Below, one piece after another: positions 1 through 8,692 of a DNA stretch of 64,000 nt. The stretch is from Ralstonia wenshanensis. GTDB taxonomy: Bacteria > Pseudomonadota > Gammaproteobacteria > Burkholderiales > Burkholderiaceae. Numbering within the stretch: position 1 is the first letter of the stretch; each line of letters begins with the position of its first letter. The DNA is taken from positions 496,001 through 560,000 of the forward strand of contig NZ_CP076413.1 of NCBI RefSeq assembly GCF_021173085.1. Reading direction: 5' to 3'. Below the pieces are notes generated by a model. It did not search any database, was not told the DNA's origin, and was given only the letters and a program-made list of their open reading frames with translations. Both the position numbers and the translations under genes were made by a program.

Positions 1-830
1 TCGGCCGACGGATCAAGGCGCTGGAAGAATGGGTGGGCACCGCGCTGGTCGAGCGCAGCGAGCATCCGGTCACGCTCACGGCGGCGGGGCGCTTGTTTCT
101 GGATGCCGCAGCCAATGCCGTCGACGGCCTGAACGATGCGCGCTTGCTGCTGCGCGAGGCGCAATTGCCCGTGGCGCTCAAGATCGGCACAGGGCGTACG
201 CTGGCGCGCACCTTCGTCCCGGGCTGGTATGAAACCCTGGCACGCCAACGCGGCGTGTTTCCGCTCAGCGTGACGACGGGCGGCACGCAGGAAGGCGTCC
301 TGGCTCTTGCCGATGGCACCGTCGATCTGCTCATCGCCTACGCCAGCCCGCAGGCCGATGCGGTGCTCGATCCGCGCAAGTACGACCATTGCACGCTGGG
401 CAGAGAGACGCTCGTGCCGGTGAGTGCGCCTGACAAGCGCGGCCGCCCGCGCTTCACGCTGCCCGGTTCGGCCGCCGCACCGCTGCCATGGCTGGCCTTT
501 GCGCGGGGGCTGACGTTGCGGCAAATGCTTGACAGCCACTTGGCCGCCGCCGACCGCAAGGCGCATCTGCAGCCCGTGTTCCAGGCCGATTTTTACGAGG
601 CCGTGGAAGAGATGGCCCTGCGTGGATTCGGCATGGCGTGGTTGCCGTATCGCCTGGCCAAGCCGCACCTGAACGCGGGTGAACTGCGCCCCGCCGGCGA
701 TGACGCCTGGCACATCCACGTCAACATCCGCATGATGCGCGTGCGCAGCAACCAGAGCGCGCTGCTTGACGAGGTATGGCAACTGGCCGTTGACAACGCC
801 AACAACAACGCCCGCACCGACCTCGCCTGA
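1..830 (+). CDS. LysR-family transcriptional regulator, 5' end cut by window edge
   Basis: The reading frame is open from base 3 at the window edge. The first visible residues (RRIKALEEWVGTALVERS) are the end of a LysR winged helix-turn-helix followed by the usual 'T.AG..FL..A' linker region. The rest (about 250 residues) is a periplasmic-binding-protein-like effector domain, which in this family senses a small ligand and controls DNA binding. The N-terminal part of the HTH and the start codon lie outside the window. The transporter and hydrolase genes just downstream on the same strand are its probable targets. The family call is firm; the ligand is unknown. Confidence 0.85.
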   Translation, partial: GRRIKALEEWVGTALVERSEHPVTLTAAGRLFLDAAANAVDGLNDARLLLREAQLPVALKIGTGRTLARTFVPGWYETLARQRGVFPLSVTTGGTQEGVLALADGTVDLLIAYASPQADAVLDPRKYDHCTLGRETLVPVSAPDKRGRPRFTLPGSAAAPLPWLAFARGLTLRQMLDSHLAAADRKAHLQPVFQADFYEAVEEMALRGFGMAWLPYRLAKPHLNAGELRPAGDDAWHIHVNIRMMRVRSNQSALLDEVWQLAVDNANNNARTDLA

Positions 831-852
831 CGCGCATCGCAAAAAGCCCAAC

Positions 853-873
853 CTTGTGCCGAAACGGCACAAG
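853..873. promoter_or_regulatory. Perfect inverted repeat upstream of the transporter gene, possible LysR operator
   Basis: CTTGTGCCG-AAA-CGGCACAAG is a perfect 9-bp inverted repeat with a 3-nt centre, 97 nt upstream of the transporter start. It contains a T-N11-A core inside a palindrome, the usual LysR box shape. It is not followed by a T-run, so an operator fits better than a terminator. Binding by the neighbouring LysR protein is inferred. Confidence 0.4.
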
Positions 874-969
874 CTGCCTGGGCGCGGCACCTAGACTCCT
901 CCGCAACCTTCGCCCGCCAGTGCAATCCAGCAAAACAGGCGGACCGGCACAGACCACGGGGAGACAACC

Positions 970-2304
970 ATGCCAGCCCACACCCTCAATGCGAGCGGCG
1001 CATCCACACGCGCCACCGACACCCATCGACATCCCGCGCCCTGGCGTGCCGTACTGGCAGCCAGCGTTGGCAACGCGCTCGAATACTACGATCTGCTGAT
1101 CTATGGCTATTTCGCCATCACCATCGGCAAGCTGTTTTTCCCGACGGGCGATGCGTGGAGCTCGCTGATGCTCTCGGTCGGCACGTTTGGCGTGTCGTTC
1201 ATCATGCGGCCGCTCGGTTCGATGGTGCTTGGCAGCTATGCAGACCGCGTGGGCCGCAAGGCCGCGCTGACGTGGTCGATCCTGCTGATGATGCTGGGCA
1301 CGGCGATGATCGCGTTTGCACCGACGTATGCGTCGATCGGGCTGTGGTCGCCGGCCATCGTGATCGTGGCGCGCCTGCTGCAGGGCTTTTCGGCCGGCGG
1401 AGAATTCGGTTCGGCCACGGCGTTCATGATCGAGCACGCCAACGGCAAGCGCATGGGCTACAACGCGAGCTGGCAGGCCGCCACGCAGGGCCTTGCCACA
1501 TTGCTGGCGGCAGGCTTGAGCGCATGGCTGACTTATGCGCTGACCACCGCCCAGGTGGAGTCATGGGGCTGGCGCGTGGCGTTTCTGTTCGGCTTGCTGA
1601 TCGGCCCCATTGGCGTCTACATCCGCCGTCATACGCCGGAAACGCCGGAGTTCATGGCCATGCAGGCGGAAGCGCCAGCTGCGCTGCAGGAGCGCTCGCC
1701 GCTGCGCGACACGCTCACGCAGGGTCTGCCCGGACTGCTGCTGGGCGCGGGCGTGGTGGTGGCCGTCACCGCATTCAATTACGTGCAGAAGGTCTACATG
1801 CCGACCTATGCCATCAATCAACTCCACATTGCGACCAGTGCGTCGCTGGTCTGCACGATGATCACCGGCGCGATGCTGATGGTGATGGCGCCGGCGTTCG
1901 GGTTGCTGGCGGATCGTTTCGGCAGCATCCGCGTGGTGTCGATTGCGATGGTGGTGATTGCGCTGTCGACGTATCCCATGTTCGCCACGCTGGTCGCGCA
2001 ACCGACGTTCTGGACGCTGCTGATCATGCAGGCGATTGTGGGCGTGCTGTTGGCCGCCATCCTGGCGCCGCTGCCGGCGCTCCTTGCCGACATCTTCCCG
2101 ACGCGTACGCGCGGCACGGGGCTGGCGCTGAGCTACAACCTCTCGGTAACGATCTTCGGCGGGTTCTCTCCGCTGATCGTTACGTGGCTGATCGGTGTCA
2201 CACACATCAAGACGTCGCCAAGTTTTTATGTGTTTGCGACCACGCTGATCAGCCTGGCTTCGCTGTGGATGCTGCGCGGGCGCGCTCGTGCGGACCGAAC
2301 CTGA
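970..2304 (+). CDS. MFS transporter, metabolite:H+ symporter (MHS) type
   Basis: 444-residue multi-helix inner-membrane protein. It carries the MFS/MHS hallmarks: 'ASVGNALEYYDLLIYGYF' in helix 1, 'RPLGSMVLGSYADRVGRK' in the loop 2-3 signature, and 'RLLQGFSAGGEFGSA' in helix 4. The length is normal for proton-coupled carriers of dicarboxylates, shikimate or betaine-like solutes. ATG 970 follows a purine-rich 'gggagacaacc' ribosome site. The AstE-like hydrolase gene starts about 31 nt after its stop, so the two are probably co-transcribed for uptake and then hydrolysis of an acylated amino acid. The substrate cannot be read from sequence. Confidence 0.85.
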   Translation: MPAHTLNASGASTRATDTHRHPAPWRAVLAASVGNALEYYDLLIYGYFAITIGKLFFPTGDAWSSLMLSVGTFGVSFIMRPLGSMVLGSYADRVGRKAALTWSILLMMLGTAMIAFAPTYASIGLWSPAIVIVARLLQGFSAGGEFGSATAFMIEHANGKRMGYNASWQAATQGLATLLAAGLSAWLTYALTTAQVESWGWRVAFLFGLLIGPIGVYIRRHTPETPEFMAMQAEAPAALQERSPLRDTLTQGLPGLLLGAGVVVAVTAFNYVQKVYMPTYAINQLHIATSASLVCTMITGAMLMVMAPAFGLLADRFGSIRVVSIAMVVIALSTYPMFATLVAQPTFWTLLIMQAIVGVLLAAILAPLPALLADIFPTRTRGTGLALSYNLSVTIFGGFSPLIVTWLIGVTHIKTSPSFYVFATTLISLASLWMLRGRARADRT

Positions 2305-2335
2305 ACAGACTTCTCGTCACACCGAAGGATTTCGC

Positions 2336-3322
2336 ATGATGACCCTGGAGGCGCTGCGCGCCACGCTGCCGGTCTACCCGATCGAGTTGCACAAGCCTGA
2401 TATCCGCCGTTGGAAAGCCGGCACGCACGGCATTGATTACGTGCATACGTTCGACAGCGGGATGTCTGGCCGGCACGTGATGATCAACGCGCTCACGCAT
2501 GGCAATGAGCTGTGTGGGGCGATTGCGGTAGATGCGCTGCTGACGGCCGGCGTGCGGCCGGCGCGTGGCCGCCTCACGCTGTCTTTCGCCAATGTGGAGG
2601 CGTACGAGCGTTTCGATATCAACGATCCGGATGCCACGCGCTTCATCGACGAAGACCTGAACCGCGTGTGGTCTGCCGACAAGCTCGACGGCCCCGGCAA
2701 CACGCTGGAACTGCGTCGCGCGCGTGAGTTGCGCCCGGTGATCGACACGGTCGACTACCTGCTCGATATTCACTCGATGCACGAAAAGGCCGAACCGCTG
2801 ATGCTGACTGGTCCGCATGCGAAAGGCGTCGCGTTGGGCCGGCAGGTCGGCGCGCCTTCGCACCTGATGATCGATGCCGGCCATGCTGCGGGCCGACGCC
2901 TGCGCGATTACGGCGGCTTTGGGGATGCCGCCAGCCCGAAGAACGCGCTGCTGATCGAATGCGGCCAGCACTTTGAATGCGCGAGCCGCGATGTGGCACT
3001 GGACGCGTGCGCGCGTTTCCTGGTAGCGCTCGGCACCGTCGACCCATCGACGGTATCGGATTGGCTGGGGATTGCGCCCGCGCTGGATGTGCGATGTATT
3101 CGAGTGACGGATCCGGTGGTCGCCAAATCCACGGCCTTCCGTTTTGCGGACGACTATCGCGGTATGGAAACCGTTGAGCGCGCGGGCACCGTCATCGCCA
3201 CCGATGGAGAACTGCAGATCATCACGCCGTACGATAACTGCGTGCTGCTGCAGCCGTCGCTGCGGCATCTGGCGCCCGGCGTCACCGTGGTCCGGCTGGG
3301 CAAGCCGGAAGGCACGGCTTAA
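2336..3322 (+). CDS. Succinylglutamate desuccinylase / aspartoacylase family zinc hydrolase
   Basis: About 328 residues from ATG 2336 (an ATG-ATG pair; 'gaagga' lies about 9 nt upstream). The open frame reaches back to 2288 but would then overlap the transporter gene. The zinc-binding motif HGNE ('THGNELCG') and 'DLNRVW' are typical of the M14-like AstE/aspartoacylase family, which removes an acyl group from an N-acyl amino acid; 'LDIHSMHEKAEPL' supplies a further metal-ligand histidine. Its position right after an MHS transporter suggests the carrier imports its substrate. The stop overlaps that of the convergent TetR gene by a few bases. It is not part of an ast operon, so true succinylglutamate activity is doubtful. 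Confidence 0.8.
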   Translation: MMTLEALRATLPVYPIELHKPDIRRWKAGTHGIDYVHTFDSGMSGRHVMINALTHGNELCGAIAVDALLTAGVRPARGRLTLSFANVEAYERFDINDPDATRFIDEDLNRVWSADKLDGPGNTLELRRARELRPVIDTVDYLLDIHSMHEKAEPLMLTGPHAKGVALGRQVGAPSHLMIDAGHAAGRRLRDYGGFGDAASPKNALLIECGQHFECASRDVALDACARFLVALGTVDPSTVSDWLGIAPALDVRCIRVTDPVVAKSTAFRFADDYRGMETVERAGTVIATDGELQIITPYDNCVLLQPSLRHLAPGVTVVRLGKPEGTA

Positions 3323-3987
3323 GCGCCCAGCATGGCGCGCAACGTGCCGAGCACAACCTGCCGGCAGTTGCGCACCATCTTGTCTTCGGGATCGCGATAG
3401 CCTGTCAGAAGCCATGCTGCACCGACGTTGGTCAGGGCACCCACGAGCGCCAGGCCGATGATGCGTTGTTCGGCGCGCAGCCCGGCATCGTCGTCATTGT
3501 GGGTACCGGGCAGTTGGGCATTCGCCATGATTTGCTTGCCGAACTCCAGCAGGTTGCGCTGGTAGGTCGCGTCCGTTTCCGGGCTCACGCCCATTACTTC
3601 CAACAGCAGCACGCGCGCCGCGCAAGGGTCACGCAAGAAGGCGAAAAACGCGTGCAGGCCGGCGTCGATACGAGCTTCCAGCGTGCCTTCCGCAGCGGCG
3701 GTGGCTTCTGACACCTGCGCGCGCAGGTCTTCGGCATGTTGTTGGTAGGTCGCGCGCAGCAGCGCTTCGGTGCTGTCGAATGCGGCGTAAAAGTACCGGT
3801 CATTGAGCCTCGCTTCCTGGCAGATCGCCCGCACGGTGGCCTTCCGAAAACCCACCGTGCCGAAGACGCGCGTGCCGGCGCGGATTAACGCATCCCGGCG
3901 TTCTGCAGCACGTGCTTCTGGCGCCACACCGCCATACGGGCGGCCTTTCTTGGCGGGTGCGTCGGCCGTTTCAAGTGTTTTCTCCAT
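3319..3987 (-). CDS. TetR-family transcriptional repressor (EthR-like position)
   Basis: 222 residues from ATG 3987. The frame extends to a TTG at 4014 that has no ribosome site. Residues roughly 25-75 hold a TetR helix-turn-helix ('ALIRAGTRVFGTVGFRKATVRAICQEARLNDRYFYAAFDSTEALL'), followed by a helical ligand-binding domain. The gene is divergent from a monooxygenase that closely resembles mycobacterial EthA, matching the ethR/ethA arrangement in which the TetR protein represses the flavoprotein gene. The shared 107-bp intergenic region contains a candidate operator. Family is certain; the target is inferred from arrangement. Confidence 0.85.
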   Translation of the reverse strand: MEKTLETADAPAKKGRPYGGVAPEARAAERRDALIRAGTRVFGTVGFRKATVRAICQEARLNDRYFYAAFDSTEALLRATYQQHAEDLRAQVSEATAAAEGTLEARIDAGLHAFFAFLRDPCAARVLLLEVMGVSPETDATYQRNLLEFGKQIMANAQLPGTHNDDDAGLRAEQRIIGLALVGALTNVGAAWLLTGYRDPEDKMVRNCRQVVLGTLRAMLGA

Positions 3988-4022
3988 TTCGCTATTTGAC
4001 GTCAGGACGGCCAAAAATTAAA

Positions 4023-4042
4023 GTGGTGACGAATCACACCAC
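4023..4042. promoter_or_regulatory. Candidate TetR operator in the divergent intergenic region
   Basis: GTGGTG-N8-CACCAC is a 6-bp inverted repeat in the middle of the interval between the divergent TetR and monooxygenase genes. A TetR-family autoregulatory site would be expected here. The arms are short, so the call is tentative. Confidence 0.35.
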
Positions 4043-4094
4043 ATTTAGTGCGAAATTTGCCACGCCTGCCCCACGGCTGCAAACAGGAGACCGC

Positions 4095-5645
4095 ATGGAT
4101 ACGACGATGGAGCGAAGCGCCAGCCCGGGCGCGCCCCGCAATCGGGCAACCGCACCCGATACAGACCTCGATGTGCTCATCGTCGGCGCGGGCCTCTCGG
4201 GCATCGGCGCGGCGTATCACCTGCGCGAGCGCTGCCCGTCGGCACGCTTCGCCATCCTTGAAGGGCGCGAAACCATCGGTGGCACGTGGGATCTGTTCCG
4301 CTATCCCGGCATCCGATCCGACTCCGACATGTTCACGCTCGGCTACAGCTTCCGGCCGTGGCATAGCAGCAAAGCCATTTCCGACGGCCAGACGATCCTC
4401 GATTACATCCGCGACACCGCACGCGTGTTCGGCATCGACAAATCGATCCGCTTCCGCCACAAGGTGACGGGTGCGAGTTGGGATTCCACCGCCGCGCGCT
4501 GGACCGTGCAAGCCAAGCGCAGCGATGGCGCCCGCGAGGAACCGGTGCAGTTCACCTGCAAGTTCCTCTACATGTGCAGCGGCTACTACGACTACGAAGA
4601 GGGTTACGCCCCGACGTGGCCTGAGATGGACACGTTCCAGGGCCGAATTGTCCATCCGCAGCATTGGCCGAACGATCTGTCGTATGCCGGCAAGCGTGTG
4701 GTGGTGATCGGCAGCGGCGCCACGGCCGTCACGCTTGTGCCCGCGATGGCCGGCAGCGCGCAGCACGTGACGATGCTGCAGCGCTCGCCTACGTACATCG
4801 TCTCGCGGCCCGAGCAGGATGCCGTGGCCAACACGTTGCGTCGCTGGTTGCCGTCGGGCCTTGCTCACCGGCTGGTGCGCACGAAGAACGTGCTGCTGAC
4901 GATGTACTTCTACAGCCTCGCGCGTCGCAAGCCCAAGGCATTCAAAGACTTCATCATCCGCATGGCCGGTAAGCAGATCGGCCCCGGCTTCGACGTGCGC
5001 AAACACCTCACCCCGCGCTACAACCCGTGGGACCAGCGTCTGTGCCTCGTGCCGGATGGCGATCTGTTCAAGACGATCCGCGCGGGCAAGGCGTCGATTG
5101 CGACCGACGAAATCGCGCGCTTCACGCCGACCGGCCTGCAGCTCAAGGGCGGAGAGCATCTGGATGCCGACGTAGTCGTCACCGCCACGGGGCTCAAGCT
5201 GAAGGTGCTGGGCGGGGCCGCCATCAGCGTCGACGGGCGCGTTGTGAACCTGGCAGAGACGGTGTCGTACAAGGGCATGATGTACAGCGGCGTACCGAAC
5301 CTCGCGTCGTCGTTCGGCTATACGAATGCCTCGTGGACGTTGAAGGCCGAGCTGATTGCGCAGTACGTTTGCAGGCTGCTCAACCACATGCAGTCCAACG
5401 GGTTTGATACCTGCGTGCCGCGTCTGGACGACGAAGCCATGAGCCGCGAGCCCGCCGTCGATCTGACGTCCGGCTACATTCAGCGTGCCGCCGGCATCCT
5501 GCCCAAGCAGGGCGACAAGCAGCCGTGGAAGTCGTATCAGAACTACGCACGCGATCTGATGATGCTCAGGTTCGGCACACTCGCCGACAGCGCCATGCAG
5601 TTTGAACGCCGCGCCCAGCCGATCGGCGCGGCACAGCCCGCTTAA
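4095..5645 (+). CDS. Flavin-dependent Baeyer-Villiger monooxygenase, EthA-like
   Basis: 516 residues from ATG 4095, preceded by 'aggaga'; the longer open frame runs back through the divergent promoter. An FAD-binding GAGLSG lies at residues 31-36, then 'GGTWDLFRYPGIRSDSDM'. The Baeyer-Villiger fingerprint FxGxxxHxxxWP starts at residue 181, and an NADPH-binding GSGATA at about 206. Sequence blocks such as 'HVTMLQRSPTYIVS' and 'YNPWDQRLCLVP' match what I recall of the M. tuberculosis ethionamide activator EthA. The enzyme would insert oxygen next to a ketone, or oxidise sulfur, using NADPH and O2. An alpha/beta hydrolase 23 nt downstream could split the ester product. The physiological ketone is unknown. 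Confidence 0.88.
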   Translation: MDTTMERSASPGAPRNRATAPDTDLDVLIVGAGLSGIGAAYHLRERCPSARFAILEGRETIGGTWDLFRYPGIRSDSDMFTLGYSFRPWHSSKAISDGQTILDYIRDTARVFGIDKSIRFRHKVTGASWDSTAARWTVQAKRSDGAREEPVQFTCKFLYMCSGYYDYEEGYAPTWPEMDTFQGRIVHPQHWPNDLSYAGKRVVVIGSGATAVTLVPAMAGSAQHVTMLQRSPTYIVSRPEQDAVANTLRRWLPSGLAHRLVRTKNVLLTMYFYSLARRKPKAFKDFIIRMAGKQIGPGFDVRKHLTPRYNPWDQRLCLVPDGDLFKTIRAGKASIATDEIARFTPTGLQLKGGEHLDADVVVTATGLKLKVLGGAAISVDGRVVNLAETVSYKGMMYSGVPNLASSFGYTNASWTLKAELIAQYVCRLLNHMQSNGFDTCVPRLDDEAMSREPAVDLTSGYIQRAAGILPKQGDKQPWKSYQNYARDLMMLRFGTLADSAMQFERRAQPIGAAQPA

Positions 5646-5668
5646 CCGCCTGCCGCATCGGGGACACA

Positions 5669-6625
5669 ATGACCAGCACCATTCTTGGCGTCATCGCATT
5701 TGCACTCCTGGCGCCTATTGCGTTCACTTTCTTTATCGCGCGCCGCGTCACAAAAGGGTTTCCGCCTGAAGGCAGGTTCATTGATGTCGGGGCAGACCGC
5801 GTGCATTACACCGATCGTGGCCAAGGCCCCGCCATCGTGTTCGTGCATGGCTTGTGCGGCAACCTGCGCAACTTTGCGTATCTGGATATGGATCGGCTGG
5901 CGCGCTCGCATCGCGTGATCGTGATCGATCGGCCGGGGGCAGGGCGGTCCGTGCGCGGGGCGGATTCGCCTGCCAACATCTACGCGCAGGCGCGCGTGGT
6001 CGCGCAGTGCATCGAGAAGCTTGGACTCGACAAGCCCGTGCTGGTGGGGCATTCGCTTGGTGGGGCGATTTCACTGGCGGTGGGGTTGAACCATCCGCAA
6101 GTCATTCGCCGGCTTGCGTTGATCGCGCCGCTCACGCATGCAGAAAGCACGCCGCCCGGTGCGTTCAAGGGCCTCGTGTTGCCGTCGCCGCTGGTGCGCA
6201 GGCTGGTGTCATGGACGCTTGCGATTCCTCTGTCGATCATCAATTCTCGCAAGGCGATCGCCGCGGTGTTCGCGCCTGAAACCATGCCGAGGGATTTCCC
6301 GTTCAAGGGCGGCGGCTTGCTGGGGCTGCGTCCGCACGTGTTCTATGCGGCATCGTCGGATCTCGTTTCTGCGCCGGAAGATCTGCCTGACATGGAACGC
6401 CGCTATGCCTCGATGACGGTGCCGGTTGACGTGCTGTACGGTCGCGGTGATCGCATCCTCAACGTCAAACGCCAGGGCGAAGCGCTCAAGCAGAAGCTCG
6501 ATCGCGTGAACCTGCGCATCATTGATGGCGGCCATATGCTGCCCGTGACGCAGCCGGCGTTGACGACGGATTGGGTGTTGGCGGTTGCCGCTGCGGCGCC
6601 TGCGCGTGCTGAGGCGCTTGCCTAA
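5669..6625 (+). CDS. Alpha/beta hydrolase, probably membrane-anchored
   Basis: 318 residues. A hydrophobic N-terminal segment (about residues 3-22) looks like a membrane anchor or uncleaved signal. The fold motifs follow: 'VFVHGLCGN' oxyanion region, nucleophile elbow GHSLGG (Ser129), acid 'YGRGDR' (Asp261) and base 'DGGHMLP' (His289), a complete catalytic triad. It lies 23 nt behind the Baeyer-Villiger monooxygenase on the same strand, a common pairing in which the hydrolase opens the ester or lactone formed by the oxygenase. A strong hairpin terminator follows, so it closes this transcription unit. Confidence 0.85.
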   Translation: MTSTILGVIAFALLAPIAFTFFIARRVTKGFPPEGRFIDVGADRVHYTDRGQGPAIVFVHGLCGNLRNFAYLDMDRLARSHRVIVIDRPGAGRSVRGADSPANIYAQARVVAQCIEKLGLDKPVLVGHSLGGAISLAVGLNHPQVIRRLALIAPLTHAESTPPGAFKGLVLPSPLVRRLVSWTLAIPLSIINSRKAIAAVFAPETMPRDFPFKGGGLLGLRPHVFYAASSDLVSAPEDLPDMERRYASMTVPVDVLYGRGDRILNVKRQGEALKQKLDRVNLRIIDGGHMLPVTQPALTTDWVLAVAAAAPARAEALA

Positions 6626-6674
6626 CCTGGGCCCCTATGCCGGGGCTAGGGACGCACGGAAGCAGCAGAAAAGC

Positions 6675-6702
6675 AAAAAGCCCTGCCGAAGCAGGGCTTT
6701 TT
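6675..6702. terminator. Bidirectional rho-independent terminator; original terminator of the tRNA-Met gene
   Basis: AAAAAGCCCTGC-CGAA-GCAGGGCTTTTT: a perfect 12-bp stem (7 bp GC-rich) with A/T runs on both sides, so it can act in both directions. On the plus strand it ends the monooxygenase/hydrolase unit. On the minus strand it lies 7 nt beyond the 18-bp tRNA 3' end fragment. Before the island inserted, it must have terminated the tRNA gene now at 49922-49998. Confidence 0.85.
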
Positions 6703-6708
6703 GGTATT

Positions 6709-6726
6709 TGGTGGCGAATCAGGGAC
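6709..6726. repeat. Left attachment site (attL), 18-bp tRNA 3' end duplicate
   Basis: TGGTGGCGAATCAGGGAC is identical to the last 18 bases (with CCA) of the tRNA-Met gene on the minus strand at 49922-49939. Identity stops sharply on both sides. The next 110 bp are AT-rich and include 'AATCAACATATTT' (6809-6821), close to an IHF consensus, as expected for an att arm. Confidence 0.9.
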
Positions 6727-7271
6727 ATTTTCGAAAATTTCAAAAATCCCCTAAATTCCAGCATATTCTGGGCTGCTTGGTTATCAATGTAGCAACTCGG
6801 TGTATCAGAATCAACATATTTTGGTAGATTTGTTCAGAGTGGATGACGGCTTTGCCTCGGTCGCCTCCCGTCAGCAATGAGGCCCGGTCTGGGATACGGA
6901 ATAACGGCGACCGCGTGGCCGGCCCTACCGGGTTGTGCGAGCCAATAGTGGTAAACGAATCGGCGCGTCACACTAAGACGAACTGCGGGGGTGGCTGCTC
7001 GCGGCCACATGGACTGACCATGGAAGTCTGTGTCAATGCGATACATGACGCGGTTGTGCGATGGCGGAGGACTGACTTGGTCCGAAGCAGCGGTGCTAAT
7101 CTGCTGCGCAAATGCCGTGCCGGTCGTGTCGGCGGCTGCGTGCTTCGGAACCAGCCTGGTGCGGCATGGATAGCCGGCGTAAAGAAGCTTAGAAGGTTAT
7201 CTTTCACGCAGCGCTGATGGTGGTGGTCGCAGGGCGATTGCCTAAATGCTATAACCCCAGGAGAACGTTCC
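6727..7271. other. Island left arm without a convincing gene
   Basis: The first part (to about 6840) is AT-rich and probably the integrase/IHF arm of attL. The rest contains an open frame (6843-7217, plus) with no ribosome site and low-complexity composition that I do not accept as a gene. The last bases carry the ribosome site of the gene at 7272. Confidence 0.5.
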
Positions 7272-7661
7272 ATGGACGTACAGCAACTCGTTTCCGAATT
7301 CCTTGCCTCTGAACAGGGGAGCCAGGCTACCCAAGCCCTGGCTGCTCAAGGCATCAGTACGGGCGATGCGCAGGCGATGCTGAGCCAGGCAGCAGAGACG
7401 GCGCACGCCCACGTTGAAGAACAGAATGCTGGCCTGATGGGCGAGCATGGAGGCAGAAGCTTTTTTACAGCGTTCGCCGCAGGCCTCATCCGGGGTGACG
7501 GCTTCTTCAAGTCGCTGGTGGAGGGCGGCGAGGGCATTCTGACCGGTCGCGTGGCAGAGTCCCTGGCGGGAAAAATGGGCATTGACCCGTCCATCGCGTC
7601 GACCGTGGCCGCCGCCGCTACTCCGTATCTCGTGGCGTTCCTGAAGGAGCGGCTCGCCTGA
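7272..7661 (+). CDS. Small helical protein of unknown function
   Basis: 129 residues with a strong start (AGGAG 8-12 nt before ATG). The N-terminal 45 residues look like a repetitive helical segment rich in Gln and Ala ('LVSEFLASEQGSQATQALAAQGISTGDAQAMLSQA'). The C-terminal half is rich in Gly and Ala with amphipathic or weakly hydrophobic helices ('FFTAFAAGLIRGDGFFKSLVEGGEGILTG', 'IASTVAAAATPYLVAFLKERLA'). The helical pattern faintly recalls DUF937/YidB-like proteins, but I would not assign it there. It stands alone and is followed 150 nt later by a hairpin terminator. Confidence 0.7.
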   Translation: MDVQQLVSEFLASEQGSQATQALAAQGISTGDAQAMLSQAAETAHAHVEEQNAGLMGEHGGRSFFTAFAAGLIRGDGFFKSLVEGGEGILTGRVAESLAGKMGIDPSIASTVAAAATPYLVAFLKERLA

Positions 7662-7810
7662 GAAAAGCCTTTGTCGCTTCCTGACAGCCTAGAGGGTTGC
7701 GGCGCGGTTTCAGGCCCGTTCGATGGATTAGAGCAACTTCACGGCGCGGCAATCGCGGGCACTTTGGTGTCGGAGTTGCAAGCGAATAGATGCATGGCGT
7801 TCCACTGAGA

Positions 7811-7834
7811 AGCGACCCCGGTCGGGGTCGCTTA
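7811..7834. terminator. Hairpin terminator between the 7272 gene and the convergent KfrA-N-like gene
   Basis: AAGCGACCCC-GGTC-GGGGTCGCTT: a perfect 10-bp stem with a 4-nt loop, located between two convergent genes and symmetrical enough to serve both. The T-run is short, so termination strength is uncertain. Confidence 0.6.
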
Positions 7835-7845
7835 ATCATGCATAT

Positions 7846-8058
7846 TCAAGGAGGCGATTCCCGTTTGCCCTTAAGAGCCGAGGCTACACCCAGCGTCCGC
7901 ATCGCACGAATGATTGTGCTGTAGCTTCCGCGTCCGAGTTCGAGCCGGATGTTCACTGGCCCGACGGGTCGTCCCTGCTTGCGCAAAGCATCGCAGGCGC
8001 GTTTGACATCTTCGACTGTAATGCCAGGGCGCCCCCCTCCGTTTTTGCGTTGTGCCAT
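7846..8058 (-). CDS. Small KfrA-N-terminal-like DNA-binding protein
   Basis: 70 residues; GAGG lies 6-9 nt before the ATG. The sequence 'ITVEDVKRACDALRKQGRPVGPVNIRLELGRGSYSTIIRAMRTLG' has the pattern of the KfrA_N domain found in plasmid partition/regulatory proteins, where a short helix-turn-helix ends in 'LGRGSxxTI'. The long coiled coil of full KfrA is absent, so this is a stand-alone N-terminal domain. It may be a small regulator of island genes. Convergent with the 7272 gene. Confidence 0.7.
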   Translation of the reverse strand: MAQRKNGGGRPGITVEDVKRACDALRKQGRPVGPVNIRLELGRGSYSTIIRAMRTLGVASALKGKRESPP

Positions 8059-8257
8059 TGATGACCTCAGTGCTTCCGACGCATGTCGGAATCACTGCGT
8101 ATAGGTACCGACGGCTTCTGCTTTGCCGCTGCCAACGAAATTTCGTCGGCCGGTCGGGTAGCGTCGACAGAGGTTTCGTAATCAAAAATCGTTGCATCTC
8201 GTTCCCGTAGGCGTCGACCATTGGTGTCTAGTTTTTGGACGTTCGATGGGAGGACAG

Positions 8258-8692
8258 ATGAACGAAGCAGCAGTGAACTACGTGCCGGCGACCACCCGTG
8301 CTGTGCTTGCGCGATTTGGAGGTGAGCTTTCTGTACGGCTGGGTGGGAAGGATGTTGTGCTGCCCGCCCATGAATTGCCGGGCGAAGTTGAATGGCGCGT
8401 AGAAATGTTGAACTGGTACGTCATGCGACTCGTATGCAATACGGTCCAGCTGGCTACTCAGCCGCGTCTCGCGATGTTGACGTATGCGCGCTACGCCCTC
8501 GTTCAGGAAAGCGGGCTTCATAGTCTGGAGGCGCAGGTTGTAGTGGATATGGCGGGCCGGTTACTCGAGCGCGCAGGCTTTCGAGGAGTATCCGGCCCAA
8601 TACAAGGCTTTGCGGGCGTTGAGGCGACGCTGCAAGGTGACTGGGACAAACTTCAACGTCGCTACCACCGTATTCTTGCTACCTGCCGGTGA
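8258..8692 (+). CDS. Hypothetical protein
   Basis: 144 residues from ATG 8258, preceded by GGAGGA; the frame is open from 8192 but lacks a better start. The sequence has no membrane segment or motif I recognise. A central hydrophobic helix-rich region ('VEWRVEMLNWYVMRLVCNTVQLATQPRLAMLTYARYALV') is followed by a charged C-terminus. It is convergent with the tyrosine recombinase gene. Coding use resembles neighbouring island genes, which supports a real gene of unknown role. Confidence 0.6.
   Translation: MNEAAVNYVPATTRAVLARFGGELSVRLGGKDVVLPAHELPGEVEWRVEMLNWYVMRLVCNTVQLATQPRLAMLTYARYALVQESGLHSLEAQVVVDMAGRLLERAGFRGVSGPIQGFAGVEATLQGDWDKLQRRYHRILATCR

Noticed and set aside
4002-5669. Very long minus-strand open frame opposite the monooxygenase gene
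   Set aside because: It is the antisense shadow of a clear flavoprotein; high GC content makes long antisense frames common here.
6843-7217. 124-residue open frame near the left end of the island
   Set aside because: No ribosome site, odd composition and no recognisable domain; it lies in the att arm region.
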